This document shows positions 11,401 to 20,032 of a stretch of 64,000 bases of DNA, one piece after another; the stretch's first letter is position 1, and each line of letters opens with the position of its first letter. This DNA is from an uncultured Caulobacteraceae bacterium (lineage in GTDB: Bacteria > Pseudomonadota > Alphaproteobacteria > Caulobacterales > TH1-2). Both the position numbers and the translations under genes were made by a program. Under the pieces are notes generated by a model that was not told the origin of the DNA, searched no databases, and saw only the letters and a list, made by a program, of their open reading frames with translations. The stretch is from positions 6,038 through 70,037 of the forward strand of contig CALBST010000301.1 in the NCBI GenBank assembly GCA_937967425.1, in the 5' to 3' direction.

Positions 11401-11818
11401 GTTCGTGTCGATGTCTGATCCGACTGGCGATTTCGAGGCCATGATCATGCCCGAGAACGTTCAGGCCGCGCGCGATGTCATCGAAGTCGGCAAGGCGTTT
11501 GGCTTCCGAGGCCGCGTACGCTGGCGCGACGGCGATCTGAAGCTTGCGGCGGATTCATTCGAGCCCGTGGAAGCCGCCGAGGCCCGCATCGGCGAAGATC
11601 TGCGTATTGTCCTGAAGGAAGGCGCGCCGCTCGAATTGCTGGCGCAAACGCTGGCTGCGCTTCCCAAGCCGCAGCCCGGCGAAGCCCGTCCGCTGCATCT
11701 CGTGCTGCGACTGAGGGATGGGCGCGAAATCGAACTCAATACCAAGCGTCTTGCGTCGGGAACCCCTTCGGCGCGTGCGGCTTTAAAGGCCGCGCGCGGC
11801 GTGGAACGCGTCATCTGA
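8405..11818 (+). CDS. dnaE: DNA polymerase III subunit alpha
   Basis: The 1137-residue catalytic subunit of the replicase. Domains in order: PHP domain (about 1-270), palm/fingers with GPGRGSGAGSVVAWAL and the catalytic aspartates in MPDFDIDFCQERR (about residue 400), YGFNKSHAAAYA, a helix-hairpin-helix region near 830-850, and a C-terminal OB fold (about 980-1080). In the PHP N terminus the usual HxxxHS is HLRARS, so one metal-binding His is Arg and proofreading must come from a separate epsilon subunit. Length is normal for DnaE1. Confidence 0.96.
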   Translation: MPQPFIHLRARSAYSLLQSAIQVKSLAKLAAKHDMPALGLTDSNNMFGALEFSEAAAELGLQPIIGLTLDVRGEHGLAGTLALIAQNNAGYSNLMQLSSAAYLESESHEDPNVPFARVLRHAEGLIALTGGGDGALAPLIADGKGDVALDALKRLGAAFPNRLYVELQRHSELIEVETEGALLQMAYDLGLPIVATNDIRFQKRSDHGAHDALMCIAASSYLGEEDRPRITHQHYFRSAQEMSELFSDLPEAIENTVEIAKRTAFKVEKRKPILPRFDTKRGRDEAAELKAQAEAGLKERIKALGDKLAAPVEDYEKRLAFELQVITQMQFPGYFLIVSDFIKWAKSNHIPVGPGRGSGAGSVVAWALTITDLDPLRWGLLFERFLNPERVSMPDFDIDFCQERRGEVIEYVKEKYGEDRVAHIITFGTLQARAVLRDVGRVMQLPFGQVDKLAKLVPANPANPVTLAQAVEIEPKLEEAARQEAEVRNLIDTALQLEGLYRNASTHAAGIVIGDRPLIELVPLYRDPRAHLPATQFNMKWVEAAGLVKFDFLGLKTLTVIDRALKFIRARGENVDLNTGDYSDEKTYELLRSGLTFGVFQLEGQGMRDTLRKVKPTTLEDVIALISLYRPGPMQNIDRFANVKHGREKPDYLHETLKPILEETYGVIVYQEQVMQIAQVLSGYSLGEADLLRRAMGKKQPAEMAKQKSRFIEGAKERGVSEGKAAHIFDLVEEFAGYGFNKSHAAAYAVVAYQTAYLKAHYPVDFMAASMSLDLSNSDKLASFVQDSKRIGVRMLPPDINHSEADFSVEQTEDGLAVRYALGAVRNVGLAAMESVVAERKRGGKFKALYDFAERIDSKSINRRQLENLAKAGALDTMEPDRARALAACEMIASYAQRVAEERASAQASLFGAEEPSARPVFPNAPAWSAQDRLDAERESVGFYLSGHPLSEFFVDAGDRYSSYADILEEGETEPRAYMMAGVVRRVQYRPAMSGGTLAFVSMSDPTGDFEAMIMPENVQAARDVIEVGKAFGFRGRVRWRDGDLKLAADSFEPVEAAEARIGEDLRIVLKEGAPLELLAQTLAALPKPQPGEARPLHLVLRLRDGREIELNTKRLASGTPSARAALKAARGVERVI

Positions 11819-11924
11819 GGCGCCAGCTGCGCCTCGTCGAAGAATTCTCCCGAAACGCGCGCAAAGTCTTGTCCTGAGCGCCCCAACCCTTTCAGATGCC
11901 GCCCGCTCCAGAGGGGGAGGGCAC

Positions 11925-13310
11925 ATGCGCCTGAATTTACGTCCCGCGATTGCGCTCGTTGCGATGCTGAGCCTCGCGGCCTGCGCGACCACCGGCGCGG
12001 ACACCAATACCGAAGCGGATAGCCCGGCGCCATTTGCTTCCACCTACACGCCGCGTCCGTCGGTTCCGACACTGATCCGCAACGCCACCGTGTTCGACGG
12101 CAATGGCGCCGAACTCGCAAACGCCGATGTTCTGATGCGCGATGGCCGCATCGTCTCGGTCGGCGCCAACCTGAGCGCCGATGGCGCAACGGTGATCGAC
12201 GCGACCGGCCGCTTCGTCACCCCCGGCATCATCGACGCGCACTCGCACTTGGGCGTGTATCCTTCGCCGTCGATCAATGCGACCTCTGACGGCAACGAAA
12301 TTACCCAACCCAACACCGCCGAAGTCTGGGCTGAACACTCCGTGTGGCCGCAAGATCCCGGCTTCCTGCGCGCTGTCGCTGGCGGGATCACCACGCTGCA
12401 CATCCTGCCCGGCTCCGCCAATTTGTTCGGCGGCCGCGGCGTGACGCTGCGCCCCGTGCTCGGCGCCACCACCGTACAAGAAATGAAGTTCCCGGGCGCG
12501 CCGCAAAGCCTGAAAATGGCCTGCGGCGAGAACCCCGCGCGCGTCTATGGCAGTCGGAACACTTCGCCCGCCACCGGCATGGGCAACGTCGCCGGCTATC
12601 GCCAAGCCTGGGCCAACGCCGCGCGCTACGCGCGCCGTCTCCGCAATGCCGAAGAAGGCAACGGCGAACCGCCGGATCGCGATCTCGAGATGGAAACCCT
12701 CGCCGGCGTCATCAACGGCGACATCATCCTGCAATGGCACTGCTACCGCGCCGACGAAATGGCCAACGCCATCCAAGTCGCGCACGAGTTCGATTTCGAG
12801 ATCGCCGCGTTCCACCACGCGGTCGAGTCCTACAAGATCGCCGACATGCTCCGTGAAGAAGGAATCTGCTCGGCCATGTGGGCCGATTGGTGGGGCTTCA
12901 AGATCGAAGCCTATGACGGCATCCGCGAGAACGTCGCCTTCGTCGACGCCGCTGGCGCCTGCGCCATTGTCCACTCCGATAGCGAAGTGGGCATTCAGCG
13001 CCTGAACCAGGAAGCCGCGAAAGCGATGGCCGATGGCCGCCGCGCCGGCCTCGAAATCACGCGCGCGCAAGCCTGGACGTGGCTATCCCGCAACCCGGCG
13101 CGTGCGCTGCACATCGACGACGAAACCGGCACGCTCGAAGCCGGCCGCCGCGCTGATGTCGTGATCTGGTCGGACGATCCGCTTTCCAGTTATGCCGTCG
13201 CCGAGCGCGTCTTTATCGATGGCGCGGAAATCTACACGCGCGGCGCCGAACGCGATCCGCCTTCGGACTTCGAACTCGGCCAGACCTACACTCGGGAGCG
13301 CGCCCAATGA
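11925..13310 (+). CDS. Amidohydrolase family lipoprotein
   Basis: The 461-residue protein begins with a lipoprotein signal (lipobox LAAC at residues 18-21), so it is exported and lipid-anchored. It then shows an amidohydrolase (imidazolonepropionase-like) fold: small beta domain, PGIIDAHSHLG with the metal HxH, a further His in LQWHCYRADE, AFHHA, and the catalytic-type Asp in IVHSDSEVG. A GGGAGGG ribosome site precedes the ATG. The substrate cannot be read from the sequence; relatives act on dipeptides or cyclic amides. Its stop overlaps the next gene, a diverged paralogue, by four bases. Confidence 0.85.
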   Translation: MRLNLRPAIALVAMLSLAACATTGADTNTEADSPAPFASTYTPRPSVPTLIRNATVFDGNGAELANADVLMRDGRIVSVGANLSADGATVIDATGRFVTPGIIDAHSHLGVYPSPSINATSDGNEITQPNTAEVWAEHSVWPQDPGFLRAVAGGITTLHILPGSANLFGGRGVTLRPVLGATTVQEMKFPGAPQSLKMACGENPARVYGSRNTSPATGMGNVAGYRQAWANAARYARRLRNAEEGNGEPPDRDLEMETLAGVINGDIILQWHCYRADEMANAIQVAHEFDFEIAAFHHAVESYKIADMLREEGICSAMWADWWGFKIEAYDGIRENVAFVDAAGACAIVHSDSEVGIQRLNQEAAKAMADGRRAGLEITRAQAWTWLSRNPARALHIDDETGTLEAGRRADVVIWSDDPLSSYAVAERVFIDGAEIYTRGAERDPPSDFELGQTYTRERAQ

Positions 13311-14560
13311 GAACGACGCTAGCTGCTCTTGTTCTCGCCGCGGCGCTTGTAACGCCCGCCGCCGCCGAGACCGTCCTTATCAATAACGGCCGTATCGTCA
13401 CCAATGGCGCCGGCGGCATCATTGAGAACGGCGATGTTCTGATCGTCGATGGGCGCATCAGCGCTGTCGGCGCCAACATCAACGCCCCGCGCGGCGCACG
13501 GGTGATCGAAGCCAACGGCGCGTTTGTCACGCCCGGCGCCTTTGCCGCCATGAGCGAGGTGGGCCTCTCGGAAATCTCCGGCTCCGGCGCGCCCAACGAC
13601 GCCAATGTCAGCGGCGACCTCATTTCTGCGGCCGCTGACGCGGGCCGCGCCTTCAACCCGAATGTCACCGCCATTCCAGTGACCCGGATTGAAGGCGTCA
13701 CCCGCGCCGCGATCGCGCCATCCGCCAATGGAAGCATTTTCGATGGCCGCGGCGCGCTGGTCTCCATGAGTGGCGAGCCCGATAGCGTGTTTCGCGAACG
13801 CGCCTTCATGGTGGTCGAACTCGGTGAAACCGGCGCAGGCCGCACTGGCGGCTCGCGCGCAGCACTTTGGCCTGCGTTCGAAGCAGCGCTCCGGGACGCA
13901 CGCGAATACCCGACGCGCTATCGCAGCGGCCAAGGCGGCGCCGTGCTCAACGAAATCGACGCCCAAGCGCTGCAGCCGTACGCGCGCGGCCAGGGCTTAT
14001 TCCTCGTCAACGTCGAGAGCGCCGCCGACATTCGCCGCCTGATCCGCTTCAAACGCGCCAACCCAAGCCTGCGCTTCGTCATCCATGGCGGCGCCGAGGC
14101 CTGGCAGGTGGCCGACGAACTCGCGCGCTCCGGTATCCCGGTGATCCTCGATCCGCTGGCCAATCTGCCGGATCGCTTCGAGCGTCTTTCGGCGCGCCTC
14201 GACAATGCAGTGCTGCTGAATCAAGCGGGCGTCCGCTTCGCCATCGCGCCGGGCCCAGGCTCCGTCGATGCGCATCAGGCGCGGCTTGTGCTGCAGCTCG
14301 CCGGCAACGCGGTCGCCAACGGACTGCCGTGGGACGTGGCTTTCGCCGCTGTGTCGCGCACGCCGGCGGAAATTTTCGGCGCCAGCAATCTCGGCCGCCT
14401 CGAACGCAATTACATCGCGGACGTGGTGATCTGGGACGGCGACCCACTGCAAGTGACCTCGGCGCCGACGGCTGTGTTCATCGAGGGCGTGCAGCAATCG
14501 CTCACGTCACGCCAAACCCAGCTCCGCGACCGCTACAACCCGCGCAATCGCCAGCGCTAG
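13307..14560 (+). CDS. Amidohydrolase-like exported protein lacking HxH ligands
   Basis: The 417-residue protein has a Sec signal peptide (cleavage near AAAET, about residue 22) and the same fold as the gene before it, starting NNGRIVTNGAGGIIENGDVL. Where active relatives have PGxxDxHxH it reads PGAFAAMSEVG, so the first two metal ligands are gone. A later FVIHGG His and a C-terminal ADVVIWDGDPL remain. I infer a catalytically altered or inactive partner of the upstream enzyme, possibly forming a heteromer. The gene starts inside the end of its neighbour (ATGA). Confidence 0.8.
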   Translation: MRTTLAALVLAAALVTPAAAETVLINNGRIVTNGAGGIIENGDVLIVDGRISAVGANINAPRGARVIEANGAFVTPGAFAAMSEVGLSEISGSGAPNDANVSGDLISAAADAGRAFNPNVTAIPVTRIEGVTRAAIAPSANGSIFDGRGALVSMSGEPDSVFRERAFMVVELGETGAGRTGGSRAALWPAFEAALRDAREYPTRYRSGQGGAVLNEIDAQALQPYARGQGLFLVNVESAADIRRLIRFKRANPSLRFVIHGGAEAWQVADELARSGIPVILDPLANLPDRFERLSARLDNAVLLNQAGVRFAIAPGPGSVDAHQARLVLQLAGNAVANGLPWDVAFAAVSRTPAEIFGASNLGRLERNYIADVVIWDGDPLQVTSAPTAVFIEGVQQSLTSRQTQLRDRYNPRNRQR

Positions 14561-14565
14561 AGATA

Positions 14566-14600
14566 GAAGCAACCCCGGCGCGCATCGCCGGGGCTGCTTC
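14566..14600. terminator. Bidirectional hairpin between convergent genes
   Basis: Two 15-base arms (14566-14580 and 14586-14600) pair at 14 of 15 positions around a 5-base loop. The hairpin sits exactly between the stops of the convergent amidohydrolase-like gene and the frameshifted gene. There is no strong T tract on either side, so it may be a factor-assisted or bidirectional terminator. Confidence 0.65.
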
Positions 14601-14611
14601 CTCCCGGCCGC

Positions 14612-15663
14612 TTACCCCCCGCGCGCGGCGCGTATTTGCGCGACAATCGCTGCGTTGAAGCCACGCGCTGCCCGCAGCGCCAGCTCTTCATACTTGTCCG
14701 GATCGGCGCTCACAGTGTGTGCGCTGCGCCGCGCCGATTGCATCGGGGCGCCGAGAATGCCGGAGATTGCAGCAATGGCGTTATTGTTGCTCGCACCGGT
14801 CTGGACCATGGAGGCGAACTCGTCGTCGACGGCGGAGGCTGATGGCACTTGTAGCGTCGCCCAACCATCGAAGAAACCACGCCCGCTGCGTGAGAAGAAC
14901 ACTTCGACTTTCGACATCGGATCGACCGAAAAGCGCGCGCCGCCCTCGACGTTGGCGCGATTGCCGAAGGAGCGATTTCCGCTCCCGGAGGTCTCAACGA
15001 AATCCAGCGCAAGGTTCGGAAACAGTAGAATGGCGTTCAACTCGTGGGAGATAGCCCCCATGCCGCTGCCGCCGCCGACCGCGAGCCTTCCGACACCCTG
15101 GTAGCCAACGGCGCCGACGCCCTCGGGACCGACAACAGCGAGTTCGCTTTGCGTCCCCGGCTCTTCGCCTTCGAACGCGCCGCCATTGGCGAGAAAGTTC
15201 GCGCCGCGTCCGTTTGCAAACACCTCCGGCGCAGTGCTGACTTCATAACCGGCCGCGCGCAGCTGTGAGACCAAGTCATCGTGCGCGAGTGTGGCGATCC
15301 GTTCTAGACGCGCACGGTCGATGCCTTCGAGGACAAAGTCCATACGCGCCGTGCGCCCATACTATTGCCGAACAGGCTGCCGCCGCTGGAGGCCGTAACG
15401 CGCGCGTAGGTGAATGCGCCGATATTGTAGCCCATCAGCGCAATGCGCGGCATGGCGCTCAACACGTTGGCGTTGCCGCGTGTGCGCCGCATCTCGACCG
15501 CAAACGGCGGCCCGGCCGGGGGAGCGGAAGCTTCGATAGCGGCTGGGGCCTCAACCGCTGCCGCCGCCTCCTGAACCGCAGGCGCTTCCATATCCTGGGC
15601 ATAGCTCGGCGAACCCGCCGCGAACGCGAGAATAGCCAAGGCTCCAAAAAGAATGCTTCTCAT
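14612..15663 (-). pseudogene. Secreted protein of unknown family, interrupted by a frameshift
   Basis: Reading from 15663, the 5' part gives a signal peptide (MRSILFGALAILAFAAG) and about 80 residues, up to SLFGNSMG. The same theme continues in another frame as MDFVLEGIDRARLERI down to the stop at 14612. The break lies near 15352-15360, in the GGG of ATGGGCGC: one extra G there would join both halves as SMGRTARMDFVLEG. The joined protein would be about 350 residues. I do not recognise the family. Either a real inactivating indel, a sequencing error or programmed slippage explains it; I cannot tell which. The C-terminal half keeps normal codon use, so any decay would be recent. Confidence 0.65.
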
Positions 15664-15728
15664 CTTCGCACCTCCTGGCGCGACGCTAGGAAGCTGGCCG
15701 GCGGGTGGGCGCCCCTGAATGGTGGGGG

Positions 15729-17573
15729 TCAGCGTGCCAGAGCCGAAACGATCTCCGTCGGGTGCGAGAGAAAAAGAAACCGTCCGCCGTCATTCAACCG
15801 TCGAAAGCGTGCGTCCGGCATCAGACGCCGCCAGTGCTTTTCGGCATGGTCGGATGCGTGAAGCGGGTCATGGGCGCCAAACAACATGCGCCAGTTATCC
15901 GAACGAACGCCCCGAGCATTAACGGTGGGTTTGGCAAGCGCCTTTTGCTCCGCGATGAAGCCCTCAACACGGCCGGCAGCGAAATGGCGGACCGCGCGCT
16001 GGTAGTCGTGGACGGCGGCTTCGTCTTCGAACGCCGTGAGATCGGGCGGACTTGATTTCAGTGCCTGCCGGAGCAGCCGCGCCACGCGGGCGGAGGTCGC
16101 TTCGCCCATGATGATGCGCGCGAGAAACGTTGCGCGGTCAGGATGCAGAACGATCGCGTCGGTGATTGCAGTCAACATCCCGGGCCGCGTTTGCGCACCC
16201 TCGACCGGCGTGTCTGGATTGAGCGCGACGACGACGCCTACCCGATCCGCGTGCTCTCGCGCGAAGACAAGCGCCGTGTATACACCGCCGCGCGCTACGA
16301 TATCGATCCGCTCGAGATTGAGGTTTTCGCACACCGTCGCCATGTCGCGGGCTGCCGCCTCGAATGGATCTTCGCTGCCATGCATGAGGTCGCTCACGCC
16401 GAAGCCGGGCCGATCAATCGAGAGCGGGCGAAAACCCGCGCGCTGCAGCGCCCACACAAACGAGCGCGACACGTGCCGTGTCGTCGAACTCGAATGCAGC
16501 ACGCAGACCGGGCGACCGTCCGCCGGCCCATAATCGCTCACCGCGATCATGCCGCCCGTTGGCCGTGGGATCAGCCGCAGCGGTTCTGCTTCTTCTGAAG
16601 CTGGGGCCAACTCGCCGTTTGAAACTTGTGTGAGAATCCCCAGCGCCATCGTCTCGGTGACGAGCCGGCTTAGCATCTGCGCCGATGACACGCCGGTGAT
16701 CTGATAGATGCGGTCGATCTCATCCTTCGTGACGGAGTCACTGGCGCCGGCGAGGCGGCCGGCGTCGCGACGCGGTAAACCGCGCGCAATTGCTAAGGCG
16801 ATGCGAGCCTGACGATCGGACAAGCCGAACGCGTCGATCAACAATGCGGGGTTGCTGGCGCTCGTCGGCCAATAGCCCAGCGCCGTTGTCGCCACCCGTG
16901 ACACCAGCGCCGCTTGTTTTCGAACGCCGACTTTCCGCATGGCGTCCGCCAAGGTGCGGCGCGCTGTCGAGTCGCGCACGCCCACGGCGCGCGCCGCGGC
17001 GGTGAGCCCGCCCGCGGGCACGAGCGCCGCCACCAGCCGCGCCTCGGCCGGCGTGAGCCCATAGGCGGCGGCGGCGCGCGCCAGCACCGGCCCTGCGCGC
17101 GACGGGCAGACCGCCACGACCGCAACGCTTGCGGCGCCATTTTGAACTGCGGCTTTTACCTCAGGCGGCAACGCCCAGTTCAGCGCCCGCGAACTGGCGG
17201 CGTAGGCGATTGAAGTCGGCGCACCGTCCGCTGCGATCGTTCGCTCGAGGCTCACACTACGGCGGGTGGCGACGCTCGCCGCGAGTGCGGGGTCGACAGC
17301 GTCTTGCCCGAACCAGGCGTCAAATCGCGTGTCGCTCGCGACAACAGCGCCGCGAGCATCCAATGCGGCGGCGGCAATGAGTTCGGGAAGTGCAATCGGG
17401 CTTGGCGGCGGCATCGCGTGCGCGATGCTCTCAAGTGTTCGGTCGAAAAGGGGACCGGCCTTCCGCGCCAGCCGCAACACCGCTTCCGGGTCTTCGACCC
17501 AGGCGTCGAGCGGGGCGCCGCGCCGGGCGGCTTCCTCAAGCAGCTCGACGGTTTCCTCAAAGTCTTTGCTCAC
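15729..17573 (-). CDS. LuxR-type regulator fused to a degenerate alpha/beta hydrolase
   Basis: The 614-residue protein starts at GTG 17573. An N-terminal part (about 1-165) is followed by a LuxR-like HTH (about 171-228, YGLTPAEARLVAALVPAGG), a second weaker HTH-like repeat (about 249-305, FGLSDRQARIALAIARGL) and an alpha/beta hydrolase domain (about 335-614). At the nucleophile elbow (residues 427-431) Ser is replaced by Gly429; the acidic residue survives in GAHD (Asp569), and the usual C-terminal GGH is GGR (Arg598). I infer that the hydrolase domain binds a ligand rather than cleaving it. It is divergent from rpsB, with a long 209-base gap. No similar regulated target is obvious nearby. 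Confidence 0.8.
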   Translation of the reverse strand: MSKDFEETVELLEEAARRGAPLDAWVEDPEAVLRLARKAGPLFDRTLESIAHAMPPPSPIALPELIAAAALDARGAVVASDTRFDAWFGQDAVDPALAASVATRRSVSLERTIAADGAPTSIAYAASSRALNWALPPEVKAAVQNGAASVAVVAVCPSRAGPVLARAAAAYGLTPAEARLVAALVPAGGLTAAARAVGVRDSTARRTLADAMRKVGVRKQAALVSRVATTALGYWPTSASNPALLIDAFGLSDRQARIALAIARGLPRRDAGRLAGASDSVTKDEIDRIYQITGVSSAQMLSRLVTETMALGILTQVSNGELAPASEEAEPLRLIPRPTGGMIAVSDYGPADGRPVCVLHSSSTTRHVSRSFVWALQRAGFRPLSIDRPGFGVSDLMHGSEDPFEAAARDMATVCENLNLERIDIVARGGVYTALVFAREHADRVGVVVALNPDTPVEGAQTRPGMLTAITDAIVLHPDRATFLARIIMGEATSARVARLLRQALKSSPPDLTAFEDEAAVHDYQRAVRHFAAGRVEGFIAEQKALAKPTVNARGVRSDNWRMLFGAHDPLHASDHAEKHWRRLMPDARFRRLNDGGRFLFLSHPTEIVSALAR

Positions 17574-17710
17574 GGCCGCTTCTTGCCCAGCGAACGTGAC
17601 GGATTCCAGCTATGCGCTTGTCTTTGTGTGAGGTTCCGCCTACATGCCGCTCTCACTTCGCACGCGGGAGCGGCGGGGCGGTCTGAAAGCGGCCGTTTCC
17701 TCCATCCGGT

Positions 17711-17745
17711 CCTAGGACGAAATTCCTACGGGGATTTGGCCTAGG
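17711..17745. promoter_or_regulatory. CCTAGG-bounded inverted repeat upstream of rpsB
   Basis: Two CCTAGG hexamers (17711-17716 and 17740-17745) bound an imperfect dyad whose inner parts AAAT and ATTT also match. It lies 37 bases before the rpsB ATG and about 140 bases upstream of the divergent LuxR-type gene. It could be an operator for that regulator or part of the rpsB promoter/leader; the sequence alone does not decide. Confidence 0.4.
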
Positions 17746-17782
17746 TCTCTTCCGCGGCGGCAAACCGGAAAAGGAACGATAC

Positions 17783-18598
17783 ATGGCGCTGCCTGAATTC
17801 AGCATGCGTCAGCTTTTGGAAGCTGGCGCGCACTTTGGTCACCAGACCCACCGTTGGAATCCGAAGATGGACCGATACATCTTCGGCGAAAAAGCCAACA
17901 TCCATATTCTTGATCTGTCGCAGACGGTGCCGCTGCTGCACCAGGCGCTGTTGAAGGTTCGCGAAGTCGCCGCTGGCGGCGGCCGCGTGCTTTTCGTCGG
18001 CACCAAACGTCAGGCTGCAGAACACATCAAAGCTGCCGCGCAGCGTTCGGCCCAATACTACATCAACCAACGTTGGCTCGGCGGCACGCTGACCAACTGG
18101 CAAACGGTCTCGAAGTCGATTGCGCGCCTGCGTGAAGTCGAAGCCATCATCCAAGGCGGCGGCGTCGGTCTCACCAAGCGCGAAGTGCTGAACCTTCAGC
18201 GTGAACGCGACAAGCTCGACCGTTCGCTCGGCGGCATCGCCTCGATGGGCGGCGTTCCGGACCTGATGTTCGTGATCGATACCAACAAGGAAGCGATTGC
18301 GATTCAGGAAGCCAAGAAGCTCGGCATCCCGGTTGTCGCGATCGTCGACTCGAACTGCGATCCGGACGCGGTCACGTACCCGATCCCGGGCAACGATGAC
18401 GCCGCGCGCGCGATCCAGCTCTATTGCGACCTGATCGCTGACGCGGTGCTCGATGGTCTCACTGAAGGCCAAATCCGCGGCGGCCGCGACATCGGCGCCT
18501 CGGAGAGTCCGCCCGTTGAGGCGGCTGTGGCTCGCGAACGTCCGCCGTCCGGCCCGGTCGAAAGCCCGATCGATGGCCCAACGGGCGCGAACTACTAA
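17783..18598 (+). CDS. rpsB: 30S ribosomal protein S2
   Basis: The 271-residue protein is a late-assembling component of the 30S subunit. It begins [20 protein letters not shown] and shows the family hallmarks [27 protein letters not shown] and the [14 protein letters not shown] region. After about residue 240 there is a charged C-terminal tail, common in alphaproteobacteria. AAAGGAA precedes the ATG. It is followed 32 bases later by tsf, the conserved rpsB-tsf operon. Confidence 0.97.
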   Translation: MALPEFSMRQLLEAGAHFGHQTHRWNPKMDRYIFGEKANIHILDLSQTVPLLHQALLKVREVAAGGGRVLFVGTKRQAAEHIKAAAQRSAQYYINQRWLGGTLTNWQTVSKSIARLREVEAIIQGGGVGLTKREVLNLQRERDKLDRSLGGIASMGGVPDLMFVIDTNKEAIAIQEAKKLGIPVVAIVDSNCDPDAVTYPIPGNDDAARAIQLYCDLIADAVLDGLTEGQIRGGRDIGASESPPVEAAVARERPPSGPVESPIDGPTGANY

Positions 18599-18630
18599 AT
18601 AACTGACGAGAGAAGTCTCAGGAGTAAGAC

Positions 18631-19572
18631 ATGGCGGAAATCACCGCTGCGCTGGTCAAGGACCTGCGCGAAAAAACCGGCGTCGGCATGATGGATTGCA
18701 AGAAGGCGCTCGCCGAGAACAATGGCGACCTGGAAGCGTCCATCGACTGGCTGCGGGCGAAGGGCCTCTCGAAGGCCGCCAAGAAGGCTGACCGCGCCGC
18801 CGCCGAAGGCATCGTCGCGATCGCTGTCGACGGCGGCCAAGCGGCGGTCATCGAACTCAACTCGGAAACCGACTTTGTCGCCCGCAACGCCGACTTCCAA
18901 AAGGCGGCCGGCGAGTTCGCCGCGCTTGCGCTCAAGGCCGGCGATCACGACGCGCTGCTGAACGCCGCGCACGGCGGCGGCAAGGTTTCGGACTCGGTTA
19001 CGAACCTCATCGCCACCATCGGCGAGAACATCACGCTGCGCCGTTCGCAGAAGCTGAGCGTCGGTAACGGGGTCGTGGCGTCCTACGTCCACGCCAAAGT
19101 CGATGGCTCGGACAATCTCGGCCGCATCGCGGTTCTGGTTGCGCTCGAGTCGAGCGGCGACAAGGCGAAGCTCGAAGCGATCGGCAAGAAGGTCGCCATG
19201 CACATCGCCTCGGCGAACCCGCTGGCGCTGACCGAAGCTGAGATCCCGGCCGATCGCGTCGAGCGCGAAAAAGCCGTGATCGCCGACACGATCAAGGAAG
19301 ATCCGAAGGCCGCCGGCAAGCCGCAGCAAGTTCTCGACAAGATGCTCGAGGGCAAGATGCGCAAGTTCTTCGAAGAATCCGTGCTCACCAAGCAGGCCTT
19401 CGTCATGAACCCCGACCAAACCGTCGAAGCGGCCGTGAAGGAAGCGGAGAAGGAAGTCGGCGCTCCGATCGCAATCAAGGGCTTCGTCCGCTTCGGCGTC
19501 GGCGAAGGCGTCGAGAAGCGCGCCGATGATTTCGCCGCCGAAGTGGCGGCGATGTCGGGCAACAAGAGCTAG
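18631..19572 (+). CDS. tsf: Translation elongation factor Ts
   Basis: The 313-residue nucleotide exchange factor for EF-Tu. The N-terminal UBA-like part contains [19 protein letters not shown], followed by the core with [12 protein letters not shown], which inserts into EF-Tu. Length is typical. A GGAG motif precedes the ATG. A clear intrinsic terminator 32 bases after the stop closes the rpsB-tsf unit. Confidence 0.97.
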   Translation: MAEITAALVKDLREKTGVGMMDCKKALAENNGDLEASIDWLRAKGLSKAAKKADRAAAEGIVAIAVDGGQAAVIELNSETDFVARNADFQKAAGEFAALALKAGDHDALLNAAHGGGKVSDSVTNLIATIGENITLRRSQKLSVGNGVVASYVHAKVDGSDNLGRIAVLVALESSGDKAKLEAIGKKVAMHIASANPLALTEAEIPADRVEREKAVIADTIKEDPKAAGKPQQVLDKMLEGKMRKFFEESVLTKQAFVMNPDQTVEAAVKEAEKEVGAPIAIKGFVRFGVGEGVEKRADDFAAEVAAMSGNKS

Positions 19573-19603
19573 TCCGGTTCCTGCGGGTAGCCGCAAGTCA
19601 CTG

Positions 19604-19631
19604 CGCCTCCCTGGAAACAGGGGGGCGTTTT
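19604..19631 (+). terminator. Intrinsic terminator after tsf
   Basis: A 10-base arm CGCCTCCCTG (19604-19613) and a 10-base arm CAGGGGGGCG (19618-19627) pair completely with one G-U pair around a GAAA tetraloop, followed by TTTT. This is a classical rho-independent terminator ending the rpsB-tsf transcript. Confidence 0.85.
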
Positions 19632-19634
19632 GCG

Positions 19635-19672
19635 TTGACCCGCGCCGATCACTCGGGTGATCACAAGTTGTG
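19635..19672 (+). promoter_or_regulatory. Possible promoter with two small dyads overlapping a GTG start
   Basis: TTGACC (19635-19640) is followed after 17 bases by TGATCA (19658-19663), a weak -35/-10 pair. Overlapping it are the dyads GATCAC-N4-GTGATC (19647-19662) and the perfect palindrome CACAAGTTGTG (19662-19672), the latter containing the GTG start of the next gene. I infer an autoregulated or leaderless promoter. Confidence 0.35.
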
Positions 19673-19987
19673 AGTTCGCTGAAGCCGGAAGATTATGCCG
19701 AGGATGTCTCGGTCTGTGTTCAATGCGCAGGCGGAGAAGTTTGGCTGTCGGAACGGCTGTGTCGTCGCCTGGTATGGATCGGCCAAGCCTACGAACTTCA
19801 TCTGCTGCCCCTGCTCGGCGAAGACAGGACCGTGAACGCCGTCCAGGCGCAGGCGCTTGCCGCCGAACTGGCCTTTGTGGACGCAATCGTCACCGACGAG
19901 GCGCTTCAGTCCGTGCTGACCCGGCTGACGCCGGTTGTGCAGTCCAGCATTCAAACGGGCGCAGAAATCAGGTTTGAGTGGCCCTAA
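19670..19987 (+). CDS. Small hypothetical protein
   Basis: This 105-residue protein has no family that I recognise. It is mixed alpha/beta in appearance, with two Cys in [12 protein letters not shown] (about residues 14-25), [11 protein letters not shown], and an Ala/Leu-rich helix [15 protein letters not shown]. It has no signal peptide or membrane segment. The GTG start has no Shine-Dalgarno sequence and lies in a palindrome. It sits alone between the tsf terminator and pyrH. An opposite-strand frame covers the same bases, but its composition is less protein-like. Confidence 0.6.
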   Translation: MSSLKPEDYAEDVSVCVQCAGGEVWLSERLCRRLVWIGQAYELHLLPLLGEDRTVNAVQAQALAAELAFVDAIVTDEALQSVLTRLTPVVQSSIQTGAEIRFEWP

Positions 19988-20032
19988 CGCGGCTGCCGTT
20001 GATTTAAGGGCTGTTCCCTGGAACTGCGGGCT

